A stretch of DNA of 18,006 nucleotides from assembly GCA_003343565.1 (NCBI GenBank), contig QALA01000009.1, forward strand, positions 1 to 18,006, written 5' to 3'. The position numbers and the translations under genes were made by a program. Below the pieces are notes generated by a model. It saw only the letters and a program-made list of their open reading frames with translations. It was not told the DNA's origin and did not search any database. Positions 5,848-14,112 of this stretch are shown one piece after another; position 1 is the first letter of the stretch, and each line of letters begins with the position of its first letter. This DNA is from Verrucomicrobiota bacterium (GTDB taxonomy: Bacteria > Verrucomicrobiota > Verrucomicrobiia > Opitutales > Intestinicryptomonadaceae).

Positions 5848-7260
5848 ATGACGGACAAAAACAGGGAGCTAAACCTATTCGACGGCGAACCGCCCGCCCC
5901 GCGTCCGCCGGAGGGCGCGCAAACGGCGTCGGATTCCCCCGAAACGGCCGCGCGCGTGCCGTTGGCCATGCGCATGAGGCCGAACTGGCTTTCGGAAGTC
6001 GTCGGGCACCGCCACATATTGGGAGAGGGCTGCCTGCTTCCGAGGCTGGTGGAATCGGACACGTTCGGCTCCCTGATTTTCTACGGCCCGCCGGGGTGCG
6101 GAAAGACGACGCTTGCAAACGTCATAGCCAGACACACCCATTCGAGATTCGTAAAGATAAACGCGGTGCTTTCAAACGTCGCCCAGCTGCGGGACGAACT
6201 GGCAATGGCGCGCTACCGAAAGGGCGAGCGCACGATTCTGTTCATAGACGAGATACACCGCTTCAACAAATCCCAACAGGACCTGCTTCTGCCGGACGTC
6301 GAGGAGGGCAACATAAGGCTCATCGGCGCCACGACCCAAAATCCGAGCTTTTACATAAACGCGCCGCTGTTGTCGCGCAGCCACCTGTTCAAATTGGAGC
6401 CGCTGACGCAAGAGGACATCGTCGCCATACTCAGGCGCGCGCTCACCGACCGAGAGAGGGGGCTGGGCGAGTACGAGTGCGAGGCCGGCGACGAGACGCT
6501 CAAGGCGGTAGCCGGATTTTGCGACGGCGACACCCGGCGCGCGCTCAACGCCCTTGAGACCATCGCGCTGGCGGTCGGAGGAAAGGGGCGGATACTGCCG
6601 AAAGACGTGGAGGTTTTCGCAAAGGAGCGGCGCGTCAGATACGACTCCGACGAGGACGAACATTACGACACGGCTTCAGCCTTTATAAAGAGCGTGCGCG
6701 GCTGCGATCCGGACGCGGCGATGTACTGGCTGGCGAAAATGCTGGCCGGCGGCGAGGATCCGCGCTTTATCGCGCGCCGGCTCTTCATATTGGCGAGCGA
6801 GGACGTGGGGCTGGCGGACTCGCGCGGGATACTGGTGGCCGCGGCGGCGTTCGAGGCGTGCGAGAAAATCGGGCTGCCCGAATGCGAGCTCAATCTTGCC
6901 CATGCCACGCTCTTTCTGGCGACCGCGCCCAAGAGCAATTCGGCCACGCTCGCGCTTGCGGCGGCAAAATCCGCCGTCGCAAACGGCCCCGTCCAGCCCG
7001 TGCCGCTCCATCTGCGCGACAGCCACACGAAGTTAAACCGCTCCCTCGGAAACGGAGCCGAATACGTTTACAACCACGACTGCCCGAACTTCATCAGCGG
7101 GCAGGACTACATGGAAACGCCCCTCAAACTGTACAATCCCACAAACTACGGCGCCGAAAAACTGATAGCCGAAAGGCTTGCAGGTTTCGCGCAAATCAGG
7201 CAAAGTATAAAAGATGAAATTCAAAATAAAAATAAGCGAACCCGACGACGGGGGAAATGA
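5848..7260 (+). CDS. rarA: Replication-associated recombination protein A (RarA/MgsA/WRNIP1 family AAA+ ATPase)
   Basis: RarA is a tetrameric AAA+ ATPase related to clamp-loader subunits; it acts at stalled forks and DNA ends and interacts with SSB. The 470-residue protein has an unstructured start with NLFDGEPPAP (9-18), then MRPNWLSEVVGHRHILG (43-59), Walker A GPPGCGKT (80-87), Walker B with DEIH (134-137) and FNKSQQD, sensor 1 GATTQNPSF (160-168) and an arginine-finger region LLSRSHLF near 174-181. The C-terminal part carries the RarA-specific helical domain (ARRLFILASEDVGLADSRG) and ends in a basic tail NKNKRTRRRGK. Length matches the family. The frame extends to an ATG at 5818, but the DNA between looks like a promoter, so 5848 is preferred. 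The 3' end overlaps the next gene by 47 bp, implying co-translation. Confidence 0.96.
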   Translation: MTDKNRELNLFDGEPPAPRPPEGAQTASDSPETAARVPLAMRMRPNWLSEVVGHRHILGEGCLLPRLVESDTFGSLIFYGPPGCGKTTLANVIARHTHSRFVKINAVLSNVAQLRDELAMARYRKGERTILFIDEIHRFNKSQQDLLLPDVEEGNIRLIGATTQNPSFYINAPLLSRSHLFKLEPLTQEDIVAILRRALTDRERGLGEYECEAGDETLKAVAGFCDGDTRRALNALETIALAVGGKGRILPKDVEVFAKERRVRYDSDEDEHYDTASAFIKSVRGCDPDAAMYWLAKMLAGGEDPRFIARRLFILASEDVGLADSRGILVAAAAFEACEKIGLPECELNLAHATLFLATAPKSNSATLALAAAKSAVANGPVQPVPLHLRDSHTKLNRSLGNGAEYVYNHDCPNFISGQDYMETPLKLYNPTNYGAEKLIAERLAGFAQIRQSIKDEIQNKNKRTRRRGK

Positions 7261-7714
7261 CGCCTCGGAAGTCAGAATCACCAGGCGCATAGAGTTCAAC
7301 TTCTGGCGGACCTGCCTGCTGACCTCGGCGGGGCTCCTATTGGCGTGGCTCATCTGCGGAGACGATCTGATCCGCTTCGGAAACTTTTTCTACTTCGCCG
7401 CGCTCGTAATCACGATATGGTTCCTCAACTGGATAATCCGCCCGATATTGGTGGTGTTCACGCTCCCGTTCATAATATTCACAATGGGAGTGGGAATGCT
7501 GTTCATAAACGCGTTCATAATCTACATTGCCGCGCGGCTGCTGCCGAGCGACGAAATATTTGTGGCCTCCTACTGGGTCGCCCTGCTGGCGTCGTTCTTC
7601 GCCTCGTTTTTCGCGTGGGGGCTGGCGCTGGCGCAGTCTGAAAAGAACATTCGGCGCGCATGGAACACAAAGCACAACGGCGACAAGCGCGACGACGACG
7701 TAATCGACGTCTGA
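7214..7714 (+). CDS. Four-helix membrane protein of the phage-holin-4 (superfamily IV) type
   Basis: A 166-residue integral membrane protein. Hydrophobic segments lie at roughly 32-47, 54-75, 80-110 and 115-140, and the core LNWIIRPILVVFTLPFIIF followed by TMGVGMLFINAFIIY matches the Phage_holin_4_2 family (N-x-x-IRP--L-LP---LT-G---L--NA). Most members are chromosomal, about 110-120 residues long, and of unknown function; the holin name is by homology and does not imply lysis. This one is longer, with about 25 polar residues in front and a charged cytoplasmic-looking tail ending in DKRDDDVIDV. The start lies inside rarA in another frame (47-bp overlap), so expression is probably coupled. No phage gene is nearby, and a role in envelope maintenance is only a guess. 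Confidence 0.88.
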   Translation: MKFKIKISEPDDGGNDASEVRITRRIEFNFWRTCLLTSAGLLLAWLICGDDLIRFGNFFYFAALVITIWFLNWIIRPILVVFTLPFIIFTMGVGMLFINAFIIYIAARLLPSDEIFVASYWVALLASFFASFFAWGLALAQSEKNIRRAWNTKHNGDKRDDDVIDV

Positions 7715-7750
7715 CGCCGCAAAGAGGCCAAAGGCGCACCGTAAAGCCCC

Positions 7751-7767
7751 GCCGGCTGAAAGCCGGC
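7751..7767 (+). terminator. GC-rich intercistronic hairpin without T-run
   Basis: GCCGGCT (7751-7757) and AGCCGGC (7761-7767) form a perfect seven-bp stem with a GAA loop, 37 bp after the membrane-protein stop and 28 bp before the next ATG. No T-tract follows, so it is better seen as an attenuator, processing or mRNA-stability element within the rarA-hrpB transcript than as a true terminator. Confidence 0.4.
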
Positions 7768-7794
7768 AACGCAAACAAAACTGGCGCAGGAAAA

Positions 7795-8433
7795 ATGCAC
7801 ATATTAAACAAACTCATGGCGGCCGCCGCGGCGGCGCTCTCGCTGTGCGCGTCGGCGGAAGCGGCAATGTCGGGATTTTCGCAGGCGTTCGGGGAAATAT
7901 ACCTGCCGGACGCGCGCGCCGCGCTCGAAATCTACATAGGCAGGTGGGACGGCGCGCAAAAGCTGTTCTTCAACGGACAGGAACTCGGCGAAGGCTCCTT
8001 CAACCAAACCTGCGTGGCGCGCGGAAACGACGCGGACATGCGGGTGGTCTCGACGGGCAGAATAACCTACGGGGCGCAGTCCGCGCTGTCGCGCTCGGTG
8101 ACGTTCATAGACCGCGACGGCAAGCTGCGCGTCGACGTAATCGGCGAGGACGGCGACGTGGCCACATATTACGGAACAATCGAGCGCAACAGGGTGATAT
8201 GGCTGCCGAAGCACCTCATAATGACGCTCGACGTGCAGACGGACTCGTTCTTCGTATCGGAAAAGGGCGTCACCATGATATGCGAGGGGCTCAGGTTCAT
8301 ACAAGCTCCCAACAGGACCGGCATTCTGGGAACCTCCACGATTCTGAAAAAAATGTCGGGAAGGTTTGAAACCGACAAGCTCGCCCCGTCCGGCGGCGCG
8401 GGATTCGGCTTGCCCGGCGCGCGGCTCGAATAG
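7795..8433 (+). CDS. Small secreted protein of unknown function
   Basis: This 212-residue protein is not assigned to a named family. Residues 1-23 form a Sec-type signal peptide with a poly-Ala core and a likely cut after CASAEA. The mature part has IYIGRWDGAQKLFFNGQEL near 46-64, then alternating strands (SRSVTFIDRDGKLRVDVIGE, ATYYGTIERNRVIWLP, MICEGLRFIQA), suggesting a small beta-barrel or lipocalin-like fold in which the G-x-W-x-G turn opens the barrel. That fold is inference. The open frame extends upstream to 7660 but that part is an Arg-rich translation of intergenic hairpin DNA. The ATG at 7795 has AGGA just ahead and starts the signal peptide, so it is chosen; an ATG at 7816 is a second option. 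It ends 6 bp before hrpB. A periplasmic or surface location is expected. Confidence 0.75.
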   Translation: MHILNKLMAAAAAALSLCASAEAAMSGFSQAFGEIYLPDARAALEIYIGRWDGAQKLFFNGQELGEGSFNQTCVARGNDADMRVVSTGRITYGAQSALSRSVTFIDRDGKLRVDVIGEDGDVATYYGTIERNRVIWLPKHLIMTLDVQTDSFFVSEKGVTMICEGLRFIQAPNRTGILGTSTILKKMSGRFETDKLAPSGGAGFGLPGARLE

Positions 8434-8439
8434 CCCAAG

Positions 8440-10980
8440 ATGGAGCTTCCGATCGACGCCATACGCCCGCGGCTCTTTGAACTGCTGAAATCCGGGCGAA
8501 AGAGTTTTGCGATTGCCGCGCCGACGGGGTCGGGCAAATCGACGCGCCTGCCTGCGATGCTCGCGGAATCCGGATTCGCCAACGGCAGGGTGATAGTCAT
8601 GCAGCCGCGCAGAATCGCCGCCAGAATGCTGGCAAAGACGCTCGCGCGCATGTCGGGCTCCGACGACGCCGCCGGCTGGCACGTCCGATTCGACAAGCAT
8701 TACGGCCCGAACACGAAAATCGTATTCGTCACGGAGGGGATTCTGGCGCGAATGATTCTTGCCGATCCCGCCTTGAAGGGGGTCGGCGCAATAGTGCTCG
8801 ACGAATTTCACGAGCGCAATATCTACGCAGACATCTCCCTCGCCCTCGCCATGCGCTGCCGGCGCGAACTGCGCCCCGACCTAATTCTCGCCGTATGCTC
8901 CGCCACGATGGACTCCGCCGCCTTGGCAAACCACATCGGCGCGGAGGTTCTCGAATGCGCCGGCAGGCCGTTTCCCATAGAGATTCTCCACGCCCCGCCG
9001 CGGCGGGACGAAGCCGTCTGGGACTGCGCCGCGCGCGAGTTCGAAAGGCTGGCAAGAAATTCGGACAGCGGAAATTTTCTGATTTTCATGCCCGGCGCAT
9101 ACGAAATTTCGCGGACGATCGGCAGGCTCTCCGGCAATCCGGCCGCGCGCGGATTCGAAATTTTCGCGCTGCACGGCGACCTGCCCCCGGAACATCAGGA
9201 CAAAATTCTCGCCCCGTCGCGCGCGCGCAAAATAATAGTGTCGACAAACGTCGCGGAAACTTCGCTGACGATAGACGGCGTGAAGTTTGTCATAGACTCT
9301 GGACTCGCCAAAGTCGCGCGGTTCGACGCCGCGCGCGCCGTCAACACGCTTCTCGTCGAACGCATAAGCCTCGCCAGCGCGACGCAACGGGCCGGACGCG
9401 CGGGAAGAACGGCGCCTGGGGTGGCCTCAAGGCTCTGGCGCAAGAGCGACGAACAGTACTTTGAACGCTCGACCCCGCCGGAAATACGCCGCTTGGATCC
9501 GTCGCAAATACTATTGTGGCTGAAGTCGGCGGGGCTCGAATTCGGGAATTTGGACTTGTTTGAGGCCCCTCCGGCCGAATCGCTCGCCCGCGCGGAGAAG
9601 TCTCTGCGGGATTTGGGCGCGCTGGACGCCTCCGCAAAAATCACTCCGGCTGGAAGAAAAATGGCCGCCTTCCCCGCCCAGCCGCGGCTCGCGCGCCTGA
9701 TAATGGAAGCCGCGCGGCGCGACTGCCTTGCCGACGCATGCCTTTTGGCCGCGGCCCTCGACGGCGGAAAAATCAAATTGCCCCTCGACGACGCCTTTGC
9801 GCGGGCGCGGAGAGACGCGCTCACTGCGGACGCCTCCAGCGAGGCCGAAGAGCTTATATCGCTGTGCTGTGTCGCGCGCGAAAACTCCTTCAGGGAGGAC
9901 TTCTGCCGGGAGTACGCAATCCACTCGTCCAATGCCAGGCGCGCATGCGCGGCGGCAGCCGAGCTTGTGCGGATAGCAAAAAATTCCACAGGACACCCTC
10001 CGCCGAACTCCGCCGAAGCGGGAGAGCCCCGCGGAGAACGCCTTGCAAAATGCGTCTTGGCGGCGTTCAGCGACCGCCTGTGCGCCCGCCTGAACGCCGG
10101 AACTTTCGCATGCCGGGTAGTTGGCGGAAGGCGCGGGGAAATACGCAAACAGTCCCGTCCCTGGGCGAGCGACCTGTTCGTCGCGCTCGAACTGGGCGAA
10201 CAGGAGACGGCCAACGGCGCAAGCATTCTGGCCTCGATGACGGTCCCCGTGCGCATCGACCAAATCCGAGAACTTTTTCCGGACGAATTTTCCGACTCGA
10301 CCTCCACATTCTTCGACGAATCCCAAAAGAGGGTCGTCTGCAAGCGCATCGTCTCTTTCCGCGATTTGCCGCTACTGGAGGAATCCGGCGGCGCTCCGGA
10401 CCCGGCCGCCTGCGCAAAGATATTTTGCGACGAGATTCTCGCCGGGCGAATACGCCTAAAAAATTTCGACGACGACGCAAAATATTTTATAGACCGCGTA
10501 AACTTCGCCGCCGAATGCGCCCCCGATTCGGGCATAAAACCGATAGACGACCGCGCGCTCGCGGAAATTTTCGAACAGATGTGCTACGGTCTCGCGTCGC
10601 ATTCCGACGTGAAAAACGCCGACGTGCATCGCGCCCTGCGAGACTGGCTCTCTCCGCACCAGCTGGGAATGCTGGACTTTCTCGCGCCCGAATTTGCAAA
10701 GATTCCGAACAGGCGCCGCCCCGTGAGAATCCGCTACGAGCTTCCTTCAAAACGCGCCGTAATATCCTCCATGTTCAAGGATTTTTACGACTTCGACCCC
10801 TCCGGAATAAGAATATGCAACGGCGCAATTCAGCCCACATTTGAAATACTCGCCCCCAATTCCAGACCCATTCAGACCACGCAAAACTTGCGGGAATTTT
10901 TCCAAACCTCGTGGGTCGACATAAAAAAGCAGCTGCGCGCGCGCTATCCAAAACACTTCAAAGACGAACCCCGCCGATAG
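8440..10980 (+). CDS. hrpB: ATP-dependent RNA helicase HrpB (DEAH-box)
   Basis: HrpB is a DEAH/RHA-type superfamily 2 helicase; its physiological substrate is unclear in most bacteria. The 846-residue protein has the ordered motifs: Walker A APTGSGKST (27-35), motif Ia MQPRRIAARM (54-63), VTEGILARM (97-105), motif II DEFHER (121-126; the F within DExH is usual in HrpB), motif III SATMD (154-158), motif V STNVAETSLTIDG (268-280) and motif VI QRAGRAGR (316-323). The long C-terminal half contains the HA2-like region and the HrpB-specific C-terminal domain, with FDPSGIRICNG near the end. Length is within the family range. Its ATG is 6 bp after the upstream stop without a clear Shine-Dalgarno, suggesting coupling. 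It is the last gene of the rarA cluster. No obvious T-run terminator follows it. Confidence 0.96.
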   Translation: MELPIDAIRPRLFELLKSGRKSFAIAAPTGSGKSTRLPAMLAESGFANGRVIVMQPRRIAARMLAKTLARMSGSDDAAGWHVRFDKHYGPNTKIVFVTEGILARMILADPALKGVGAIVLDEFHERNIYADISLALAMRCRRELRPDLILAVCSATMDSAALANHIGAEVLECAGRPFPIEILHAPPRRDEAVWDCAAREFERLARNSDSGNFLIFMPGAYEISRTIGRLSGNPAARGFEIFALHGDLPPEHQDKILAPSRARKIIVSTNVAETSLTIDGVKFVIDSGLAKVARFDAARAVNTLLVERISLASATQRAGRAGRTAPGVASRLWRKSDEQYFERSTPPEIRRLDPSQILLWLKSAGLEFGNLDLFEAPPAESLARAEKSLRDLGALDASAKITPAGRKMAAFPAQPRLARLIMEAARRDCLADACLLAAALDGGKIKLPLDDAFARARRDALTADASSEAEELISLCCVARENSFREDFCREYAIHSSNARRACAAAAELVRIAKNSTGHPPPNSAEAGEPRGERLAKCVLAAFSDRLCARLNAGTFACRVVGGRRGEIRKQSRPWASDLFVALELGEQETANGASILASMTVPVRIDQIRELFPDEFSDSTSTFFDESQKRVVCKRIVSFRDLPLLEESGGAPDPAACAKIFCDEILAGRIRLKNFDDDAKYFIDRVNFAAECAPDSGIKPIDDRALAEIFEQMCYGLASHSDVKNADVHRALRDWLSPHQLGMLDFLAPEFAKIPNRRRPVRIRYELPSKRAVISSMFKDFYDFDPSGIRICNGAIQPTFEILAPNSRPIQTTQNLREFFQTSWVDIKKQLRARYPKHFKDEPRR

Positions 10981-11274
10981 GCGCGCAGGCGCGGGCGCAA
11001 ATTCCAGCCACAGACGCAATTCCAACCGCGCGCGCAAATTCCGCAAGAGGACATATTGCGCCTTCAATTATGCCGGCGCATCGCGCAAGGTACGCAAAAT
11101 GCGGGCGGCGCGCAAAAGCAATCGCGGCGGCAAATTTTATGCAAAGCTCCCGGCAAGCCGCAAAAAATTCAACGGGCAACCGAAACCTGTAAAGGTTGCA
11201 AAAGCCCATTTGAAAAAGTGTGCCCGAATCTCCGCGGCAAATCGAAAAAAACGAATGCGATTTCAATCCCTTTT

Positions 11275-11324
11275 TTGTAAAATAATCTCCGCATGTGCAC
11301 AAACCGCGGACGGGAAAACGAAAA
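11275..11324. repeat. 50-bp imperfect direct repeat, copy A
   Basis: This copy starts TTGTAAAATAATCTCCGCAT and continues with a CCGCGG-ACGGGAAAA block. It matches copy B at 11533-11583 at about 44 of 50 positions with one single-base indel. Both copies keep the short inverted pair CCGC...GCGG. It is noncoding. Confidence 0.75.
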
Positions 11325-11347
11325 TATTTTTGTTCCGACGCAGAAAG

Positions 11348-11362
11348 AAAACTAAGAGTTTT
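11348..11362. repeat. Short perfect inverted repeat
   Basis: AAAACT (11348-11353) and AGTTTT (11357-11362) flank an AAG loop. It is AT-rich and weak, and lies between the two direct-repeat copies. Confidence 0.4.
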
Positions 11363-11442
11363 AGATTGAATCAAAAGCGTGCGCGCAACGGGAAGGGCTG
11401 TTTTGTATTTTTACATTAGTACGCTTGCAATTTTTACGCCTT

Positions 11443-11464
11443 GCGCGAAACGAAAATTTCGCGC
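11443..11464. repeat. Perfect 8-bp hairpin
   Basis: GCGCGAAA (11443-11450) and TTTCGCGC (11457-11464) flank the loop CGAAAA. There is no T-run directly behind it on either strand, so it is not an obvious terminator. It could be an operator-like palindrome or an RNA stem-loop, midway between the two 50-bp repeat copies. Confidence 0.5.
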
Positions 11465-11532
11465 CCAAAAACCCGGCGAAAGGCCCGGCAAGCGGCGCGC
11501 AAACCCGATTTGTACATAAGAGAAATTTACCC

Positions 11533-11583
11533 TTGTAAAACAATCTCCGCATGCGCGCAAAACCGCGGGCGGGAAAATAAAAA
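11533..11583. repeat. 50-bp imperfect direct repeat, copy B
   Basis: This is the second copy, starting TTGTAAAACAATCTCCGCAT, with a CCGCGG-GCGGGAAAA block. It starts 258 bp after copy A in the same orientation and abuts the terminator of the Wzc-like gene. Confidence 0.75.
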
Positions 11584-11607
11584 AAACGGCGCCCGATTGG
11601 AACGCCG
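11579..11607 (-). terminator. Rho-independent terminator of the polysaccharide export genes
   Basis: On the minus strand CGGCG (11607-11603) pairs with CGCCG (11591-11587), and the stem extends inward through G-U pairs. It is followed at once by eight T (11586-11579). It lies 18 bp after the stop codon of the Wzc-like gene. Confidence 0.85.
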
Positions 11608-11625
11608 CTTTTAAGTTTTAATAAA

Positions 11626-14034
11626 TTAGGAATTTTTTTCCTCGCCGTCGGAGTGCGAAACTTCGGGAGGCTGTCGCCTGCCCTCCTGCTGATTCTCTAT
11701 TTCGGGAGGAGTCATGTAGTAATTTTGGTAATTTTTGTCGTAATAATTGATGCTGTAGCCCGATACGGCCCCGGTGTTCACCATGTTCATGACCGCGCCC
11801 AAAATCGGCACGTTGGACTCCATCATGCGGCGCACGCAGCGGCGAACCACTTTGCGCTTGGCGGTGTTGAACTTTATGACGTACAGCACGCCGTCCACTT
11901 CGGGAAGAAGCGATATTGCGTCGCTGACGGCCCCTATCGGCGGCGAGTCTATAAACACTTTGTCGTACTTTTCCCGGAAACTTTCTATCATCGAAACGAA
12001 CTCTTCGCTGTTGAGCATCTGCGACGGATTCTTCGCGCGGCGCTCGCAGACGAGCACGTCCAAGTTTTGGAAGTAGTCCTTTATAATCACGTCGTCGAGC
12101 GAATCGCCCTCCTCAATGTAGGAAACAAGCCCTTTTGAGGCCGAAATTCCCAGCACTTTCGCCAACGCAGGCAGGCGGAGGTCGGCATCTATGATTATGC
12201 ACTTTTCCCCGTTGAGCGCGCAGGTGAACGCCAGATTGGAAATCACGAAAGACTTGCCCTCGGAGGGCGTAGTGGACGTCGCCAATATGACCTTCGCGTC
12301 TTTGCTGACGTTGTTTATTTTTAACGTGGAGTAGAGCGTGCGGAAGGCCTCCGTGCTTGCGCGGTCGGCATTCGACGCGGCCACTTGCGCCTTTTCCGCG
12401 GAACTGAGCCGCTTTATCCTCGGTATCACGCCAAGCAGCGGCAACCCTATGACGGTCTCAACGTCGTACGCGCTCTTTGCGCGGTCGTCAAGGAAGGCCA
12501 CCGCAAACGCCATGGCTATCCCGCCGAACAGCGCAAGTATGAACCCGCCGACAAAGTTGAGTATATAGTTCGGGCTGGAGGGCAGCGGGGAAATTCCCGC
12601 CTTGTCGATTACTTTGGCCGTGTCCGTTATCAGGCTGACCTGCGCCAGACGGACGTTCATCGCCGCGATAAACTCGGCGTGCATGCCCTCCGCCACCTTG
12701 CGCTCGCGCTCCAGAGCCTTGTAAACTATCGCCTTCCTGCCCAGCTGGAGAATCTCCTCGCGCTTCTTGTTCAGGCGCTGCTGCGACATCTCGTAATTGT
12801 TCTTCATCGTAAGGTAGGTCGACCTGACCTTCTCGTACGCCGAATCCAACGCCGCCGCGAGCTCCTTGTCAACCTGGTCGAGCGCCTTGCGCGCCTCTAT
12901 CATGCGCGGGTGCTTTTCCTTGTAGCGCTTCTCCAGCGTGGAAACCGAAACCTGATACTGCGACCTGTCGGAAACAAGCTTGGAAATTATCGGCAAATCC
13001 GCAATGAACGGCAGCGTGCACAAATCCCGGCCGTCGCGCTTGTACTCCTGCAACAAAGACCACTGGATTGCGGCCGCATCGTACGTGCGCTTGTCGGTAG
13101 TCAGAATGGTGTTCATCTCCTGAAGTTCGCGGCGGTCAACGTCGTCCATTTGATCCAGGCTTATTGCGCCGTTCTTTTCGCGGTACTCGACCAGACGCCT
13201 GTCAAGCTCCTTCACCTTCGTCTCCTGCTGGGCCACTTTGGTGCGCAGTTCCTCTATGCTGTCAAGAAGGGTCTGGACGCGCGTCATTCTGGTGTAGGTG
13301 ATGTATTCGTTGACGAAGAGGTCCGCAATGCGGGCGGCCATCTCCGCGTTCGGGTGGGTGTATGTGACGCGAATCATAAGCGACATTCTCTCCGGAATGA
13401 CCCGCCTGTTCATCTGCAAAATTTCCTCCTCCGTCTTGCGCGGACCGAAGGTAAACATGTCCTTGTACGGCGCCATGAGCTTGCGCAAGTCGTCCTCCTT
13501 CAATCGGGACCGCACGGCGCGGATAACCTCGTTGCTCTCAAGTATCTTGACCTGCGTGTTGAAGTCCTCGACCGACAAAACCTTGTCGTTCCTCGTCCTG
13601 TCGGAGGAGCCCGGCCCGTCGATGGGCGCGGCCGCTTCGCGGAATATCAAAACCGACGAAGCCGAAGTGTAGAGCGGCGTAATCCTCAAAGTATAAAGCG
13701 CGATCCCCGAAAAAATGACTATGAACGTCACTATTATGTACCACAGCCTTTCGCGCAGAATCATAAAGTAGTCGCGCAAAGTGCGGTTGGGGGCTTCCGC
13801 GCCCTCGCCGGAAGCGGCGGGATTGGTTCCGTACCCGTACCCGCCGTATCCGCCATAAGCGCCGTATCCGCCGTAATACCCGCCATAGCCGCCGTAATTG
13901 CCGTAGGCCGAATAGTTGTATCCGTAGCCGTAGCCGGAATTTCTCTTCTTCCTGACGGACTTTGCCCCCTGGGAAGACGGCGCGTTTTGCGACGCTCCGT
14001 CCTGCGCCGGTGTTTTGCTGTCGGAATTTTCCAT
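11626..14034 (-). CDS. Wzc-like polysaccharide co-polymerase with BY-kinase (tyrosine autokinase) domain
   Basis: This is an inner-membrane protein that controls chain length and export of capsule or exopolysaccharide, cycling through tyrosine autophosphorylation. Of 802 residues, 85-120 hold the start of the Wzz domain and TM1 (YIIVTFIVIFSGIALYTL), 250-460 are periplasmic coiled coils, and TM2 is near 490-515. The cytoplasmic kinase has Walker A TTPSEGKS (588-595), Walker A' IIIDADLRLP (613-622) and Walker B VFIDSPP (693-699). The C-terminus has a tyrosine cluster, Y760, Y764, Y765, Y769, Y772 and Y773, the expected phosphorylation tail. Unusually, the cytoplasmic N-terminus carries a second cluster: residues 34-70 are nearly all Gly and Tyr, with 14 tyrosines. 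No Shine-Dalgarno is seen at the ATG. It follows the Wza-like gene by 78 bp and ends in a strong terminator. Confidence 0.94.
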   Translation of the reverse strand: MENSDSKTPAQDGASQNAPSSQGAKSVRKKRNSGYGYGYNYSAYGNYGGYGGYYGGYGAYGGYGGYGYGTNPAASGEGAEAPNRTLRDYFMILRERLWYIIVTFIVIFSGIALYTLRITPLYTSASSVLIFREAAAPIDGPGSSDRTRNDKVLSVEDFNTQVKILESNEVIRAVRSRLKEDDLRKLMAPYKDMFTFGPRKTEEEILQMNRRVIPERMSLMIRVTYTHPNAEMAARIADLFVNEYITYTRMTRVQTLLDSIEELRTKVAQQETKVKELDRRLVEYREKNGAISLDQMDDVDRRELQEMNTILTTDKRTYDAAAIQWSLLQEYKRDGRDLCTLPFIADLPIISKLVSDRSQYQVSVSTLEKRYKEKHPRMIEARKALDQVDKELAAALDSAYEKVRSTYLTMKNNYEMSQQRLNKKREEILQLGRKAIVYKALERERKVAEGMHAEFIAAMNVRLAQVSLITDTAKVIDKAGISPLPSSPNYILNFVGGFILALFGGIAMAFAVAFLDDRAKSAYDVETVIGLPLLGVIPRIKRLSSAEKAQVAASNADRASTEAFRTLYSTLKINNVSKDAKVILATSTTPSEGKSFVISNLAFTCALNGEKCIIIDADLRLPALAKVLGISASKGLVSYIEEGDSLDDVIIKDYFQNLDVLVCERRAKNPSQMLNSEEFVSMIESFREKYDKVFIDSPPIGAVSDAISLLPEVDGVLYVIKFNTAKRKVVRRCVRRMMESNVPILGAVMNMVNTGAVSGYSINYYDKNYQNYYMTPPEIENQQEGRRQPPEVSHSDGEEKNS

Positions 14035-14112
14035 ATCAATTAAATGGTGTTGTAAATTTGGCGGCGGAATCGCAACCGGCCGCGTTGTAATGCGCGCAAT
14101 TATGCGCGGAAA

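Larger units (their letters stand above)
10981..11625. other. Noncoding region between convergent hrpB and the Wzc-like gene
   Basis: No credible gene is found in these 645 bp. The region holds two imperfect copies of a 50-bp sequence (11275-11324 and 11533-11583), hairpins at 11348-11362 and 11443-11464, a GCAACC/GGTTGC inverted repeat (11176-11199) and the terminator of the export operon. Small open frames crossing it are Arg/Lys-rich translations of A-rich DNA with no start signals. Confidence 0.6.

Noticed and set aside
7214..7714. Phage lysis cassette or prophage
   Set aside because: The holin-4 family is widespread on chromosomes, and no endolysin or other phage gene is nearby.
7660..7794. 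N-terminal extension of the secreted protein
   Set aside because: The extra 45 residues are Arg-rich, include the hairpin DNA, and would bury the signal peptide. The ATG at 7795 is better.
9195..10535. 446-codon minus-strand open frame opposite hrpB
   Set aside because: It is antisense to a fully motif-supported helicase and its Ser/Arg/Ala-rich translation is the expected by-product of GC-rich codons.
12385..14043. 552-codon plus-strand open frame opposite the Wzc-like gene
   Set aside because: Antisense to a clear BY-kinase; composition is Arg/His/Val-rich with no domain, and it mirrors the codon bias of the real gene.
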